Shown here: piece after piece, positions 54,045 to 62,285 of the stretch | How the letters are laid out: every line of letters begins with the position of its first letter | How positions within the stretch are numbered: position 1 is the stretch's first letter | Assembly: GCF_037113525.1 (NCBI RefSeq) | Contig: NZ_CP146963.1 | Span: 2,170,001 to 2,234,000 of the forward strand | Length of the DNA: 64,000 bases | Direction: 5' to 3' | Source: Butyrivibrio fibrisolvens | GTDB taxonomy: Bacteria; Bacillota; Clostridia; Lachnospirales; Lachnospiraceae | Translations under genes and position numbers: made by a program | Notes under the pieces: generated by a model | The model's input: the letters and a program-made list of their open reading frames with translations, nothing else | Databases searched by the model: none | What the model was told of the DNA's origin: nothing

Positions 54045-54926
54045 ATGTGTATGAAGAAAAACGAAGACGGTAATTTCGTGCTGTCCGGCAGAGAACATGG
54101 AGGATACAGATGGTTCAAACCGCTTCAGGTCATTCTGTTTACCGCAGCATTTTATGCAGTGCTGCTGGGAGCTGTGTTAGTGATGACTATTTTGGCGGGA
54201 CTGATGTCAGGAGTAAGCCCGGGAGAAATACTTTCGGGGAATAGCAGAGGGTACGATAATGTAGACATGTATACACCTGTCGGTGCAATCATGAACATCG
54301 GAAGTATTGCTGTTTTATTACCCGCACTCTTTTTTGCCACATTAGTCGTACGCTACAGATCATTTGGCACATATCAGTCTGTCACGGGTAAATGGAGAAT
54401 GCGGCATTTCCTGATATACTTTGTAACCGGATTGATCGTTGTTGCTCTGCCTCTGGCAATTTGCTCTTTCATCAAAGGTGAAGCTACAGGGGAGATTCAT
54501 TTTACCATAGCCGGTTTCATCATCTGCATGGTACTCGGATTCTGTCAGTGTATGGCGGAGGAACATATTTTTCGGGGACTTCTTATGCAGACGTTTGGCG
54601 GATGGACGAGGATTACGACTGTTGCGATCATTCTTCAGGCGGTTCCGTTTGCCATAATTCATCCATATAATATCACCGGAAAGATATCTGTGCTGTTATC
54701 CGGAATTCTCATGGGAGTTATGGTATATATCAGCGGTGGACTTGAGGCATCATGTGCCTATCATATATTGAACAATGTAACCTTATATATCATAAATGGT
54801 TTCGGGATACAGACCGTTTCAACCAATCTGAACATATCGGACCTCGTATTTGACGTCCTTGTTCAGGGAGCATTTATTGTATTGATAGTTTTCTTGACCG
54901 GCAAGATAGGAGAAAAAAGAAAATGA
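54045..54926 (+). CDS. CPBP intramembrane glutamic protease-family protein
   Basis: 293 residues. CPBP motifs: MAEEHIFRGLLM (EExxxR), FAIIHPYNITG (His) and ASCAYHILNNV (His). The sequence is clearly different from the 53160 protein, so it is not a recent duplicate. Two starts are close together (ATG 54045 with AAGGA six bases away; ATG 54051). The next small membrane gene overlaps the stop by four bases (ATGA), so translation is coupled. Confidence 0.88.
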   Translation: MCMKKNEDGNFVLSGREHGGYRWFKPLQVILFTAAFYAVLLGAVLVMTILAGLMSGVSPGEILSGNSRGYDNVDMYTPVGAIMNIGSIAVLLPALFFATLVVRYRSFGTYQSVTGKWRMRHFLIYFVTGLIVVALPLAICSFIKGEATGEIHFTIAGFIICMVLGFCQCMAEEHIFRGLLMQTFGGWTRITTVAIILQAVPFAIIHPYNITGKISVLLSGILMGVMVYISGGLEASCAYHILNNVTLYIINGFGIQTVSTNLNISDLVFDVLVQGAFIVLIVFLTGKIGEKRK

Positions 54927-55180
54927 GAGTTAAGAGTCACAATCTGTGTGAAAAAGCACCTTGGCTTGTCATAGCAATCTGGATGGTTCTTTCCTTTTTT
55001 GCCACTCAAATAGCTATGCTTATAGCCGAAATTGTCACGAATATCGCAGGAAAGCAGGGTAATGGCGCAATGGCAAACGTGGCGGTGCAGGATTCCATTG
55101 GCAGTTTTATCCTTGTAGCGGTTACATTAGCGATCCTGTTTATCAACTGGCGTATGTTCAGTCCGGAGTTTTGGATATGA
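54923..55180 (+). CDS. Small membrane protein, coupled to CPBP gene
   Basis: 85 residues with two helices (WLVIAIWMVLSFFATQIAML and SFILVAVTLAILFINW). Overlaps the CPBP gene upstream and the 47-residue gene downstream, both by ATGA. It may be a subunit or a fragment: the layout recalls the N-terminal helices of a CPBP protein without its catalytic part. No motif. Confidence 0.55.
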   Translation: MRVKSHNLCEKAPWLVIAIWMVLSFFATQIAMLIAEIVTNIAGKQGNGAMANVAVQDSIGSFILVAVTLAILFINWRMFSPEFWI

Positions 55181-55320
55181 GCTTCAATCTGACAGAGAAT
55201 CTTTTTGAGATAATCTGGGTAGTGATCACTCTTGTGTTTACTCTGTTCGTTATATTCGGACCAAGTAGGAAGGATATAATTCCGGTCTGGAATAAGAAGT
55301 GGAACAAAGAACAACCATGA
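55177..55320 (+). CDS. 47-residue membrane protein
   Basis: MSFNLTENLFEIIWVVITLV, one helix, then a basic tail (GPSRKDIIPVWNKKWNKEQP). Starts by ATGA overlap with the gene before. Such a small coupled protein would be missed by length cut-offs; it may be the partner of the 85-residue protein or a split-off third of a CPBP-like polypeptide. Confidence 0.5.
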   Translation: MSFNLTENLFEIIWVVITLVFTLFVIFGPSRKDIIPVWNKKWNKEQP

Positions 55321-55453
55321 AGTCTGGTTCCAAGCGTATTAAAGTCATCGGGGCAGGCTACTATATTAGGACAACATTTCTATGACAGAGAGGCTCTTAC
55401 TGAGTATATAAATAATCTGTACTGAAAGAGACTTTTAAGAAAGGGGAATTATC

Positions 55454-56221
55454 ATGGACGCAAAAACACTTATTATTTCAATTATTGCAGCGTTACTTGC
55501 TTTAGTTATCTGTGGATGGCTCTATCGTCGAATGATTAAAAGGGAAGTGCCGGAGCCTATAGGGAAACTCCAGGCAATTCTTCCGGTTATTCTGGGCGGC
55601 ATTTGTATGCCAATTTCAGGGGCTGCCGGCATTGGATTATTATTGGCATTAAAAAGCATTGGCGTAGCGGCTGAAACAATGCAAACTCTTCCCGCATCTT
55701 TTTTTACAGCATTTTTTATGGCAGGTGGTGTGGAGGAAGTGTTTAAGTTTTTGGCCATGATCATCACGCTGGTTGTCCTTAAAAATAAAGTAAGCAATGT
55801 TTATGAGTATATTCTCCTTGGAGCGGCGGTTGGCTTCGGCTTTACGGTTGTGGAGGACTTTACTTTCGGAGAGTCGATTGTTGTATTGCTGATCAGAACT
55901 CCTTTAATGTTCACTCATATGACACTGAACATGATCATGGGAGAGTTTATTGGAAGGGCAAGGTACAACAAATTAAAGGGTGAAGGCCAGACTGCCTTAT
56001 ATTGGGCTTTGGGGCTCATTATTCCGGTGGCTTTACATACTCTGTATGATTCCGGAACAACTTTTAATTTTCCTGCTTTGATGGACGGTGATCTTGTTGT
56101 TGGCGGCATACTTGGCGGCGTAGCAATTTTGATAAATGCTGCTCTTTTGATCTGTGTGCTGTTAAGAGCCAAGAAGAACGCAGAAAAGTTCTCTGCACTT
56201 ACCTTCGAGACTAAAGCGTAA
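55454..56221 (+). CDS. PrsW-type intramembrane protease
   Basis: 255 residues, about eight helices. PrsW residues: GGVEEVFKF (E94, E95, K98), GFGFTVVEDF (E134), FTHMTLN (H155) and ALHTLYDSG (H195). PrsW of Bacillus cleaves the anti-sigma factor RsiW in response to antimicrobial peptides. No sigma or anti-sigma gene is near. GAAAGGGGAATTATC precedes the ATG. With the two CPBP genes this makes three glutamate-type intramembrane proteases within 3.1 kb. Confidence 0.82.
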   Translation: MDAKTLIISIIAALLALVICGWLYRRMIKREVPEPIGKLQAILPVILGGICMPISGAAGIGLLLALKSIGVAAETMQTLPASFFTAFFMAGGVEEVFKFLAMIITLVVLKNKVSNVYEYILLGAAVGFGFTVVEDFTFGESIVVLLIRTPLMFTHMTLNMIMGEFIGRARYNKLKGEGQTALYWALGLIIPVALHTLYDSGTTFNFPALMDGDLVVGGILGGVAILINAALLICVLLRAKKNAEKFSALTFETKA

Positions 56222-56272
56222 GCTGTAAACAGGAGAATATTTCTATAAATATAACCTTCCATTAACGCAATA

Positions 56273-56284
56273 ATGTTGCAACAT
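56273..56284. promoter_or_regulatory. Candidate operator upstream of beta-galactosidase
   Basis: ATGTTGCAACAT is a perfect 12-bp palindrome 71 bp before the GTG start, followed by TGCGAAACGTTGCCGAAAC, which has half-site similarity to LacI-type operators (GAAACG). A sugar-responsive repressor site is plausible; no regulator gene is adjacent. Confidence 0.35.
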
Positions 56285-56354
56285 ATGCGAAACGTTGCCG
56301 AAACATTTTTTTCGCTTTATTATCATCTTAAATAAAATTTGGAGGGATGATAAA

Positions 56355-58412
56355 GTGGTATACAAATTCAAAAAGTATGAAGAAAAAAGTGTTCTAAGAA
56401 ATCATCTGAAGATGGGCGGCGTAAACCCTGATGGTGTCAAAATAGATGTTACAAGTAAGTACTTTGAGATAGATTCAAAGCCTTTTATCGGCGTTATGGG
56501 AGAATATCATTTCTCTAGAGATAACAGTGATAACTGGTACAAAGAGCTTTGCAAGATGAAAGCAGGTGGAGTGACAATTGTTTCTTCATATGTTTTCTGG
56601 ATATATCACGAAGAGATCGAAGGTCAATACGACTTTACCGGTGATCTTGACCTTAGGAAATTTATAGAAGATGCTCAAAGAGCAGGCCTCCAGGTATTTA
56701 TAAGAATTGGTCCGTGGGCTCATGGCGAGTGCCGAAACGGCGGATTCCCTGACTGGCTCTTAAATAAGCCTTTTAAGCTTAGGGACAATAACGATGAGTA
56801 CATGGCATGCGTTCGTAAGTGGTACGAGCGTATTTATCAAGAAGTTGAAGGCCTTTTCTACAAGGATGGCGGACCTATAATCGGCGTTCAGATCGAGAAC
56901 GAGCTTGTTGACAGCCCTGATCACCTTCTTGCGCTCAAAAATCTTGCAGTTGAGATCGGCTATGATGCACCTTTATATACAGTTACCGGTTGGAACAGTC
57001 TGTACGGAGCCAAGATCCCTGTAGACGACGTTGTACCAGTGTTTGCAGCATATGTTGAAGCACCTTGGGAGCAGCATACCAAAAAGCTCCCTCTATCATG
57101 GCACTATATTTTCAAACCTGAAAGAAATGATGCGGCAGTTGGTATGGATATCATCGGCGAGTCTGATGATACAGGCTGGAAGCTGCCATATGACAGATAT
57201 CCTTTTGCTACCTGCGAGCTTGGATCAGGGCTTCCTTTTTCACATCACAGAAGACCTGTTGTAAGCGGCATGGATGCTTATGCGCTGTCACTTGTTAAAC
57301 TTGGCTGTGGCAATAACCTTGTTGGCTATTATATGTATCATGGCGGCACCAACAAGATCGGCCAGCTCACAACTCTTCAGGAAACAAGAGCAACCGGCTA
57401 TCCTAACGACTACGCGATCCTTAACTACGATTTCCATACATGCCTTACTCAGTACGGAGAAGCAAGGCAGCAGTACAGACTCCTTAATCTCTTACACCTT
57501 TTTGTAAAAGATTTTGGCGACATCCTTGCTCCTATGGACTATGTTGGCGCAGATACGGATAATGGTCATAATCCTGACGACCTTAAGAGCCTTCGCTACA
57601 GCATGAGAACTGATGGCAAGAGCGGCTTTGTATTTATCAATAACTACCAGAGACTTGCCGACATGGATGAGTTTTCAGACGTAGAGATCGATACAGGAAG
57701 CGTTGTATTCCCTAAGTTTACAGTTAAAAGCGGCGTAAGCTTCATCCTTCCTTTTGGTATAGATCTTTTAGGTCAAAAACTTGAGTATGCTACAGGGCAG
57801 CTCTTGTGTAAGCATGATGATACAGTATTCTTCATGGCCATAGATGGAATCGACCTTAAAGTTAAGTTCGAGGGAAAAGATGAGATCGTACTTGCACCAG
57901 GTAGTGTCACAAAGATTGACGGACTTAACTTGGTAGCTTTAGATATAAACGAAGCAAGCTATCTCAGAAAACTCTTCGGAGATGTTTACGTTGGAAACGG
58001 CGTAGATATATATGAAAACGGCGAAAGCATTGATGCGATCCAGAAGGGAAGTTATTCCTACAAAAAGTGGAATGGTGAAGCTTTTGAAGAAGTAAACGTA
58101 GACAGAGCCTATACTGATCCGATACTTTCTATGACAAGCGTATCTGAGCCATTTACTCCAAAATACGAAGAAGAGCTCATGATAGAAGGACCTAGAGAAA
58201 GAGAATGGTATAAGCTTGAAGTATCATCCAAGGAAGGATTTGTAGAGATCACTAACAAGTGCGACGTATCTCAGATCTATGCAGATGGAGAACTTGTTGC
58301 AGATAATTACTACTGCGGCGAACCATGGAGAATCCCTGCAGCGCTTATATATGGTAAAGAAGCTTATCTTGTACTGGCTGAGATGAAGGACGACTTCTAC
58401 AGAGAATTTTGA
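56355..58412 (+). CDS. GH35 beta-galactosidase
   Basis: 685 residues. GH35 residues: acid/base E183 in VQIENELVD, probable nucleophile E288 in ATCELGSGL, and YHFSRDNSDNWYKEL plus FIRIGPWAHGECRNGGFPDW for the barrel substrate pocket. No signal peptide, so it acts on imported galactosides. The C-terminal third is beta-rich. TTGGAGGG nine bases before GTG 56355 decides the start; the longer frame (from 56295) contains the operator-like palindrome's surroundings. No sugar transporter or regulator adjoins it, so it is a one-gene unit ended by the structure at 58480. Confidence 0.85.
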   Translation: MVYKFKKYEEKSVLRNHLKMGGVNPDGVKIDVTSKYFEIDSKPFIGVMGEYHFSRDNSDNWYKELCKMKAGGVTIVSSYVFWIYHEEIEGQYDFTGDLDLRKFIEDAQRAGLQVFIRIGPWAHGECRNGGFPDWLLNKPFKLRDNNDEYMACVRKWYERIYQEVEGLFYKDGGPIIGVQIENELVDSPDHLLALKNLAVEIGYDAPLYTVTGWNSLYGAKIPVDDVVPVFAAYVEAPWEQHTKKLPLSWHYIFKPERNDAAVGMDIIGESDDTGWKLPYDRYPFATCELGSGLPFSHHRRPVVSGMDAYALSLVKLGCGNNLVGYYMYHGGTNKIGQLTTLQETRATGYPNDYAILNYDFHTCLTQYGEARQQYRLLNLLHLFVKDFGDILAPMDYVGADTDNGHNPDDLKSLRYSMRTDGKSGFVFINNYQRLADMDEFSDVEIDTGSVVFPKFTVKSGVSFILPFGIDLLGQKLEYATGQLLCKHDDTVFFMAIDGIDLKVKFEGKDEIVLAPGSVTKIDGLNLVALDINEASYLRKLFGDVYVGNGVDIYENGESIDAIQKGSYSYKKWNGEAFEEVNVDRAYTDPILSMTSVSEPFTPKYEEELMIEGPREREWYKLEVSSKEGFVEITNKCDVSQIYADGELVADNYYCGEPWRIPAALIYGKEAYLVLAEMKDDFYREF

Positions 58413-58438
58413 TCTTCAAAAATATTGAAAATCGAGAT

Positions 58439-58466
58439 TTATTGATCCAATAAAATTTGATACAAT
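58439..58466 (+). promoter_or_regulatory. Promoter of a very short transcript
   Basis: TTATTG (58439-58444) and TACAAT (58461-58466) are 16 bases apart. Expected start about 58473, only six to seven bases before the stem-loop at 58480. Confidence 0.4.
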
Positions 58467-58479
58467 AAGAATAGTAAAC

Positions 58480-58515
58480 AAAGGCGTTTCGACTTAATGT
58501 CGTGCGCCTTTTTTC
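58480..58515 (+). terminator. Intrinsic terminator close to its promoter
   Basis: AAAGGCG with CGCCTTT and inner CGAC with GTCG form a stem with an internal loop, followed by TTTTTTC. It may end the GH35 transcript, or, with the promoter just upstream, make a roughly 40-nt RNA. Resembles the unit at 60012-60093 (shared AAACAA-GGCGTTT-GA). Confidence 0.7.
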
Positions 58516-58530
58516 TTTTGCCGGGAGGAT

Positions 58531-58617
58531 AAGTTTGAAAATAAAATTTTCAAACTTCACAAAGTGGTGTCGCGAGCTCCACCACTTCAACCATTAGTCA
58601 CTCGCTTTGCTCGCGAC
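58531..58617 (+). promoter_or_regulatory. Structured leader of RelA/SpoT-domain gene
   Basis: AAGTTTGAAAAT and ATTTTCAAACTT (58531-58557) pair perfectly around AAA. AAGTGGTG (58562-58569) pairs with CACCACTT (58580-58587). GTCGCGAG (58569-58576) can instead pair with CTCGCGAC (58610-58617), and the two alternatives share bases, so switching is possible. It ends a few bases before the ribosome site of the gene at 58630. Confidence 0.45.
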
Positions 58618-58629
58618 ATGAGGTTAAAT

Positions 58630-59619
58630 ATGATATCACTTAATGATTATTTATATAACGGAGATACAGTTCTAAAGATAATACAAAAGTATTCCCACGA
58701 CCTGAAAAAATCTGCAATAGAATCAGGCAACAGCATAGATATAGCCCACTGCAATTTCCTCTTGCAACTAGAGGAAATCCTTGAGCACAACGAATTCCTT
58801 ACTTCCCAGTCACAAAGGATCAAAGAATTCTATAAATATATGACCGTTCAATATCCATTCCTTGCCTTTACCTTTAAAGGCCGTATCAAGTCTCTTATAA
58901 GAGCCGAGCAGAAATTCAACGGATACATAGTCGAAGAAGTCACTGACTACTATAAAGAAACAGGCAAGTTCCCTGATGAGATCGAAATGAAGCAGCGAAG
59001 CAGGCACTTCAGAGACCTCATCGCATACAGAATAGTCGTGTCCCTTCCCAAGTGTCATGTTAAAAAGGAAACTGACAGAAGCAAAGAAGAACTAAAGTAT
59101 ATCTATGAAATAGCCAATGCATTACCCGCATTCTTAGAGCAAAGAGGCTTCACCGCAGAAGTTTCAAACGACATGAAGAACCCATCTTCAAAACTTTTGG
59201 ACCCAAAGGTAGTACCATATTACAGAGATTATATAGAGTGTCCTAATAAATACGGCTATAAGTCCTTACACATAACATTTTTTGATAACGAAAGCAGAAG
59301 CTACATCGAAGTCCAGATAAGAACAAAAGAAATGGATGATTACGCCGAAATAGGAACCGCTAATCATGCTGTATACGAACAAAGCCAGCAGGAAGAGCGT
59401 ACTACAAGATCCGACATTCCAGAGGGCAAATGTATATTCTTCGACGAAGCCCACAAAAGAGGAGTTCTCCTAAAATGCCTTGACCTATCTAAAGTAGATG
59501 TAAATATGTTCGGAGCAATTAATAACAGTCTTATAAACGATGGCTGCGGCCTATACAGAGGCCGCCTAATCCTTCCTTTTGAGCACTTATCAAGATTCCA
59601 AACCGATGTAATTGATTAG
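58630..59619 (+). CDS. RelA/SpoT synthetase-domain protein
   Basis: 329 residues. Central RelA_SpoT nucleotidyltransferase core: FRDLIAYRIVVSLP, then ECPNKYGYKSLHITFF and IEVQIRTKEMDDYAEIGTANH. Flanking parts (1-90 and about 260-329) are not HD, TGS or ACT domains, so it is a stand-alone alarmone-synthetase-like protein longer than the usual small synthetases. Would transfer pyrophosphate from ATP to GDP/GTP if active. GAGG seven bases before ATG 58630 sets the start; earlier in-frame starts fall in the leader structure. Confidence 0.8.
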   Translation: MISLNDYLYNGDTVLKIIQKYSHDLKKSAIESGNSIDIAHCNFLLQLEEILEHNEFLTSQSQRIKEFYKYMTVQYPFLAFTFKGRIKSLIRAEQKFNGYIVEEVTDYYKETGKFPDEIEMKQRSRHFRDLIAYRIVVSLPKCHVKKETDRSKEELKYIYEIANALPAFLEQRGFTAEVSNDMKNPSSKLLDPKVVPYYRDYIECPNKYGYKSLHITFFDNESRSYIEVQIRTKEMDDYAEIGTANHAVYEQSQQEERTTRSDIPEGKCIFFDEAHKRGVLLKCLDLSKVDVNMFGAINNSLINDGCGLYRGRLILPFEHLSRFQTDVID

Positions 59620-59726
59620 CATTCTAATTTATACCTCTATATATCTTTTGTAGATTTCATGTTCAAACAGATGTAATTATTTGATATAAAAATGTTTTAC
59701 TAATAAAAATATCTATAAATTTGAGG

Positions 59727-59944
59727 GATTCCCGGGACGGGTAGTTGATAAAGGATTTGGGTGTCTTTGAAAGTATTGCTAAATTCAAGAGCTTGATAGA
59801 TGGGATTACATATCCTTCTTGGGATTCACCTGTCTGAGCGAAGCGAGTTTGAATCCCAGGATATGTAATCCCAGATATCATGCCTTGAATTAGTAATACT
59901 TTCATGACACCCAAATCCTTTATCAACTACCCGCCCCGGGAATC
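59727..59944. repeat. Long imperfect palindrome, copy 3
   Basis: The outer arms run from GATTCCCGGGACGGGTAGTT to AACTACCCGCCCCGGGAATC (one mismatch), continue with GATAAAGGATTTGGGTGTC and GACACCCAAATCCTTTATC, then AATTCAAGAGCTTGATAGATGG on the left and CCAGATATCATGCCTTGAATT on the right. The inner arms GGGATTACATATCC and GGATATGTAATCCC pair perfectly; the loop side is GAGCGAAGCGAGTTTGAATCCC. Same orientation as copy 2, opposite to copy 1. It lies in the 651-bp gap 59620-60270; the rest holds the promoter and hairpins listed below. Confidence 0.9.
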
Positions 59945-60011
59945 GGCAAAGTATAGAAGTTTTACATATAAATCATTTTCTATCGCTTAAGAATATTGTG
60001 AATAATATATA

Positions 60012-60039
60012 TTGCATAAATTTACATTTTAGGTATACT
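60012..60039 (+). promoter_or_regulatory. Promoter before the ATP-grasp operon
   Basis: TTGCAT (60012-60017) and TATACT (60034-60039) with 16-base spacing. The start would fall near 60046, six bases before the stem-loop at 60053, the same geometry as at 58439. Confidence 0.5.
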
Positions 60040-60051
60040 TGTATACAAACA

Positions 60052-60093
60052 AGGGCGTTTTGAGATGCATCGCATTTCAAGGCGCTCTTTTTT
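60052..60093 (+). terminator. Promoter-proximal intrinsic terminator
   Basis: Bases 60053-60068 and 60072-60087 form a 16-bp stem with a three-base loop, needing four G-U pairs, then TTTTTT. The wobble pairs show it is RNA structure rather than DNA palindrome. Likely ends most transcripts at about 45 nt, or acts as an attenuator of the operon. Confidence 0.75.
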
Positions 60094-60109
60094 ATAATTT
60101 AATATACAT

Positions 60110-60222
60110 GCCATAGAGTCTGGACTTCATAGAAATGTGCTGCATGGGACCCTATGGCAGGGCTTATACATTGAAACAATGGCGTTTCGGAATTCTTCCG
60201 AAGCGCCATTGTTTGTATAGCC
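60110..60222 (+). promoter_or_regulatory. Two long hairpins in the ATP-grasp operon leader
   Basis: GCCATAG (60110-60116) pairs with CTATGGC (60152-60158). Next GGC-TATACA and AAACAATGGCG pair with CGCCATTGTTT and TGTATA-GCC, with TTTCGGAA/TTCCGAA above, giving a nearly continuous 62-nt hairpin (60161-60222). A ribosome site follows at 60257. Possibly a regulated leader; no known riboswitch recognised. Confidence 0.55.
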
Positions 60223-60270
60223 TTCATATCGTTGTCAGTTTATTGGCAAATCTGAGAAGGGGGTGTGAAT

Positions 60271-61629
60271 ATGATAAGTTACATGGAGATGTGTGGCCAG
60301 AGAGAACGGGTAGAAGACATGGAGGTATACGCAGGGACAGATGTTGTCAATGAGCAGCTGGCAAGGTATGGCGTTAAGTTTGGTATTTACAAGAATAACG
60401 AATTCAAAGAACAGCTATTTCCTTTTGACATGATCCCACGAGTTATCGACAGTGTTGAATTCTCATATCTGGAAAAAGGATTAAAGCAGCGCGTAATGGC
60501 TCTTAATCTTTTTATAGCAGATATATACGGGCCAAAGAGGATAATCAGAGATGAGGTTGTTCCTGAGGAATTCATATATGCAGGAAGCGGGTACCTTCCT
60601 CAGTGTGAAGGAATCGTTCCGCCCAAGGGAGTCTATTCACATATATCCGGAATCGATCTTGTTCAGAGTAAGGACGGAACCTGGTATATTCTTGAAGATA
60701 ATCTGAGGATCCCGTCGGGAGCTTCATATCCAATGATAGCAAGGAGTATTACAAGGCGTAGCGATCCATCACTTTTTACAGGTAAGCATATTGAAGATAA
60801 CCGCAATTATGCAGGGCTTCTTAGGCATACCATGGACTACGTAAGTTGCGGCGGGCATACTGTCATTCTTACTCCAGGCAGGTATAATGCGGCGTACTTT
60901 GAGCATTCCTATCTTGCGGAAAAAACAGGAGCGCATCTTGTTTCAGGACACGAACTCATTGTAGAGAACGATCATCTTTACTTCATTGACTATTCAGGAA
61001 GAAAAGAAAGAGTCGGCGCAGTATACAGAAGGATATCTGATGAGTATCTTGATCCTATGAGTTTCAATGAAGGATCAGTTATAGGCATTCCCCATATTTT
61101 TGATATATACAGGAAAGGCAATGTGGCACTTTTAAATGCACCGGGTAATGGCGTTGCTGATGATAAGGGCATTTACTATTTTGTCCCTAAGATGATCAAG
61201 TATTATCTTGATGAAGATCCTATCCTTAATAATGCTCCTACATATCTACCTTTCTATAGAGATGATATGAACTATGTCCTTGAGCATTTCGATGACCTTG
61301 TTTTAAAAGACGTTGCAGAAGCAGGCGGCTACGGCGTTGTATTTGGCAATAAGCTGACCAGGGAAGAGAAAAACAGATTCATAGCAATGCTGAAAAAAGA
61401 GCCTAGAAGGTTCATAGCTCAGGAAGTAATAGATTTTGTAGATATAGAGATAATGGAAAAAGGAGCATTTGTGCCAAGAAAGGCAGATCTTAGAGCTTTT
61501 GTACTTATGGCAGAAGAACCGGTTGTATGGAAGAGCGGCCTGACCAGATTTTCCAGAAATCCAGATTCTTTTATCGTAAATTCTTCACAGGGAGGAGGCT
61601 TTAAAGACACATGGGTATTATCTCAATAG
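60271..61629 (+). CDS. Circularly permuted ATP-grasp protein
   Basis: 452 residues, CP_ATPgrasp family. WYILEDNLRIPSGASYPM, VYSHISGIDLVQ, DLVLKDVAEAGGYGVVFG and NSSQGGGFKDTWVLSQ are diagnostic. Such enzymes are predicted carboxylate-amine ligases that join amino acids or modify peptides with ATP. AAGAGG-GGG spacing favours ATG 60271 over GTG 60265. Overlaps the alpha-E gene by 19 bp. First gene of a four-gene operon with an elaborate leader. Confidence 0.9.
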   Translation: MISYMEMCGQRERVEDMEVYAGTDVVNEQLARYGVKFGIYKNNEFKEQLFPFDMIPRVIDSVEFSYLEKGLKQRVMALNLFIADIYGPKRIIRDEVVPEEFIYAGSGYLPQCEGIVPPKGVYSHISGIDLVQSKDGTWYILEDNLRIPSGASYPMIARSITRRSDPSLFTGKHIEDNRNYAGLLRHTMDYVSCGGHTVILTPGRYNAAYFEHSYLAEKTGAHLVSGHELIVENDHLYFIDYSGRKERVGAVYRRISDEYLDPMSFNEGSVIGIPHIFDIYRKGNVALLNAPGNGVADDKGIYYFVPKMIKYYLDEDPILNNAPTYLPFYRDDMNYVLEHFDDLVLKDVAEAGGYGVVFGNKLTREEKNRFIAMLKKEPRRFIAQEVIDFVDIEIMEKGAFVPRKADLRAFVLMAEEPVVWKSGLTRFSRNPDSFIVNSSQGGGFKDTWVLSQ

Positions 61630-62285
61630 AAAATACTGACAGACTGTTCTGGCTTGGGAGGTATACAGAAAGGGTGTATACCACGATCAAGATTTTTGCA
61701 GATAAGTTCGACTCAATGATCGATCTTGATGAGATCGAGTATGAGGATTTTTGTAAAAGTCAGGATATACCAAATATATATAAATCAAAGCAGGACTTTA
61801 TACAGAAGTATTGCTTTAGCCTTGAAGATGAGAATTCTATTTTTTCCAACCTTATGAGGGCTTATGATAATGCGATAGTCCTTAGAGAAGAGATCGGAAG
61901 TGAGTCGCTTTCGTATATTCAGCTTGCGGTTTATGCCATGAATCAGGCTGCTATATCAGGCGCACCGCTTCTTGGACTTCAGAAGGTTACTGATAATATA
62001 GCGGCTTTCTGGGGCATGGCCGACGATGATATAGATGAGTCGCAGATCAGGAACATCATCAAAGTCGGTAAGCTGATCGAAAGAATTGATATTTATTCAA
62101 GACTGGGAAAAGACCCTGAGATGTTAAGAAGGGAAGCAAGAAGACTTTCAAACAGAATAGATAAAAGTCAAATAAGATACAGCTTGAAGACGCTTGCACA
62201 TGTGAACTATCTTGTTCAGCTTGATGAAGTTCCTTATGATACGCTGACTGAAGCTGTAGAGCGATTGGTGGTTGATACAAATTGA
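61611..62285 (+). CDS. Alpha-E domain protein
   Basis: 224 residues, all helical. TDRLFWLGRYTERVYTTIKI at the start is the alpha-E signature; GAPLLGLQKVTDN and LIERIDIYSRL follow. Alpha-E proteins occur almost only beside CP_ATPgrasp genes and are thought to assist them, for instance as carrier or partner. Its ATG lies within the previous gene; it overlaps the next start by four bases. Confidence 0.9.
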   Translation: MGIISIENTDRLFWLGRYTERVYTTIKIFADKFDSMIDLDEIEYEDFCKSQDIPNIYKSKQDFIQKYCFSLEDENSIFSNLMRAYDNAIVLREEIGSESLSYIQLAVYAMNQAAISGAPLLGLQKVTDNIAAFWGMADDDIDESQIRNIIKVGKLIERIDIYSRLGKDPEMLRREARRLSNRIDKSQIRYSLKTLAHVNYLVQLDEVPYDTLTEAVERLVVDTN

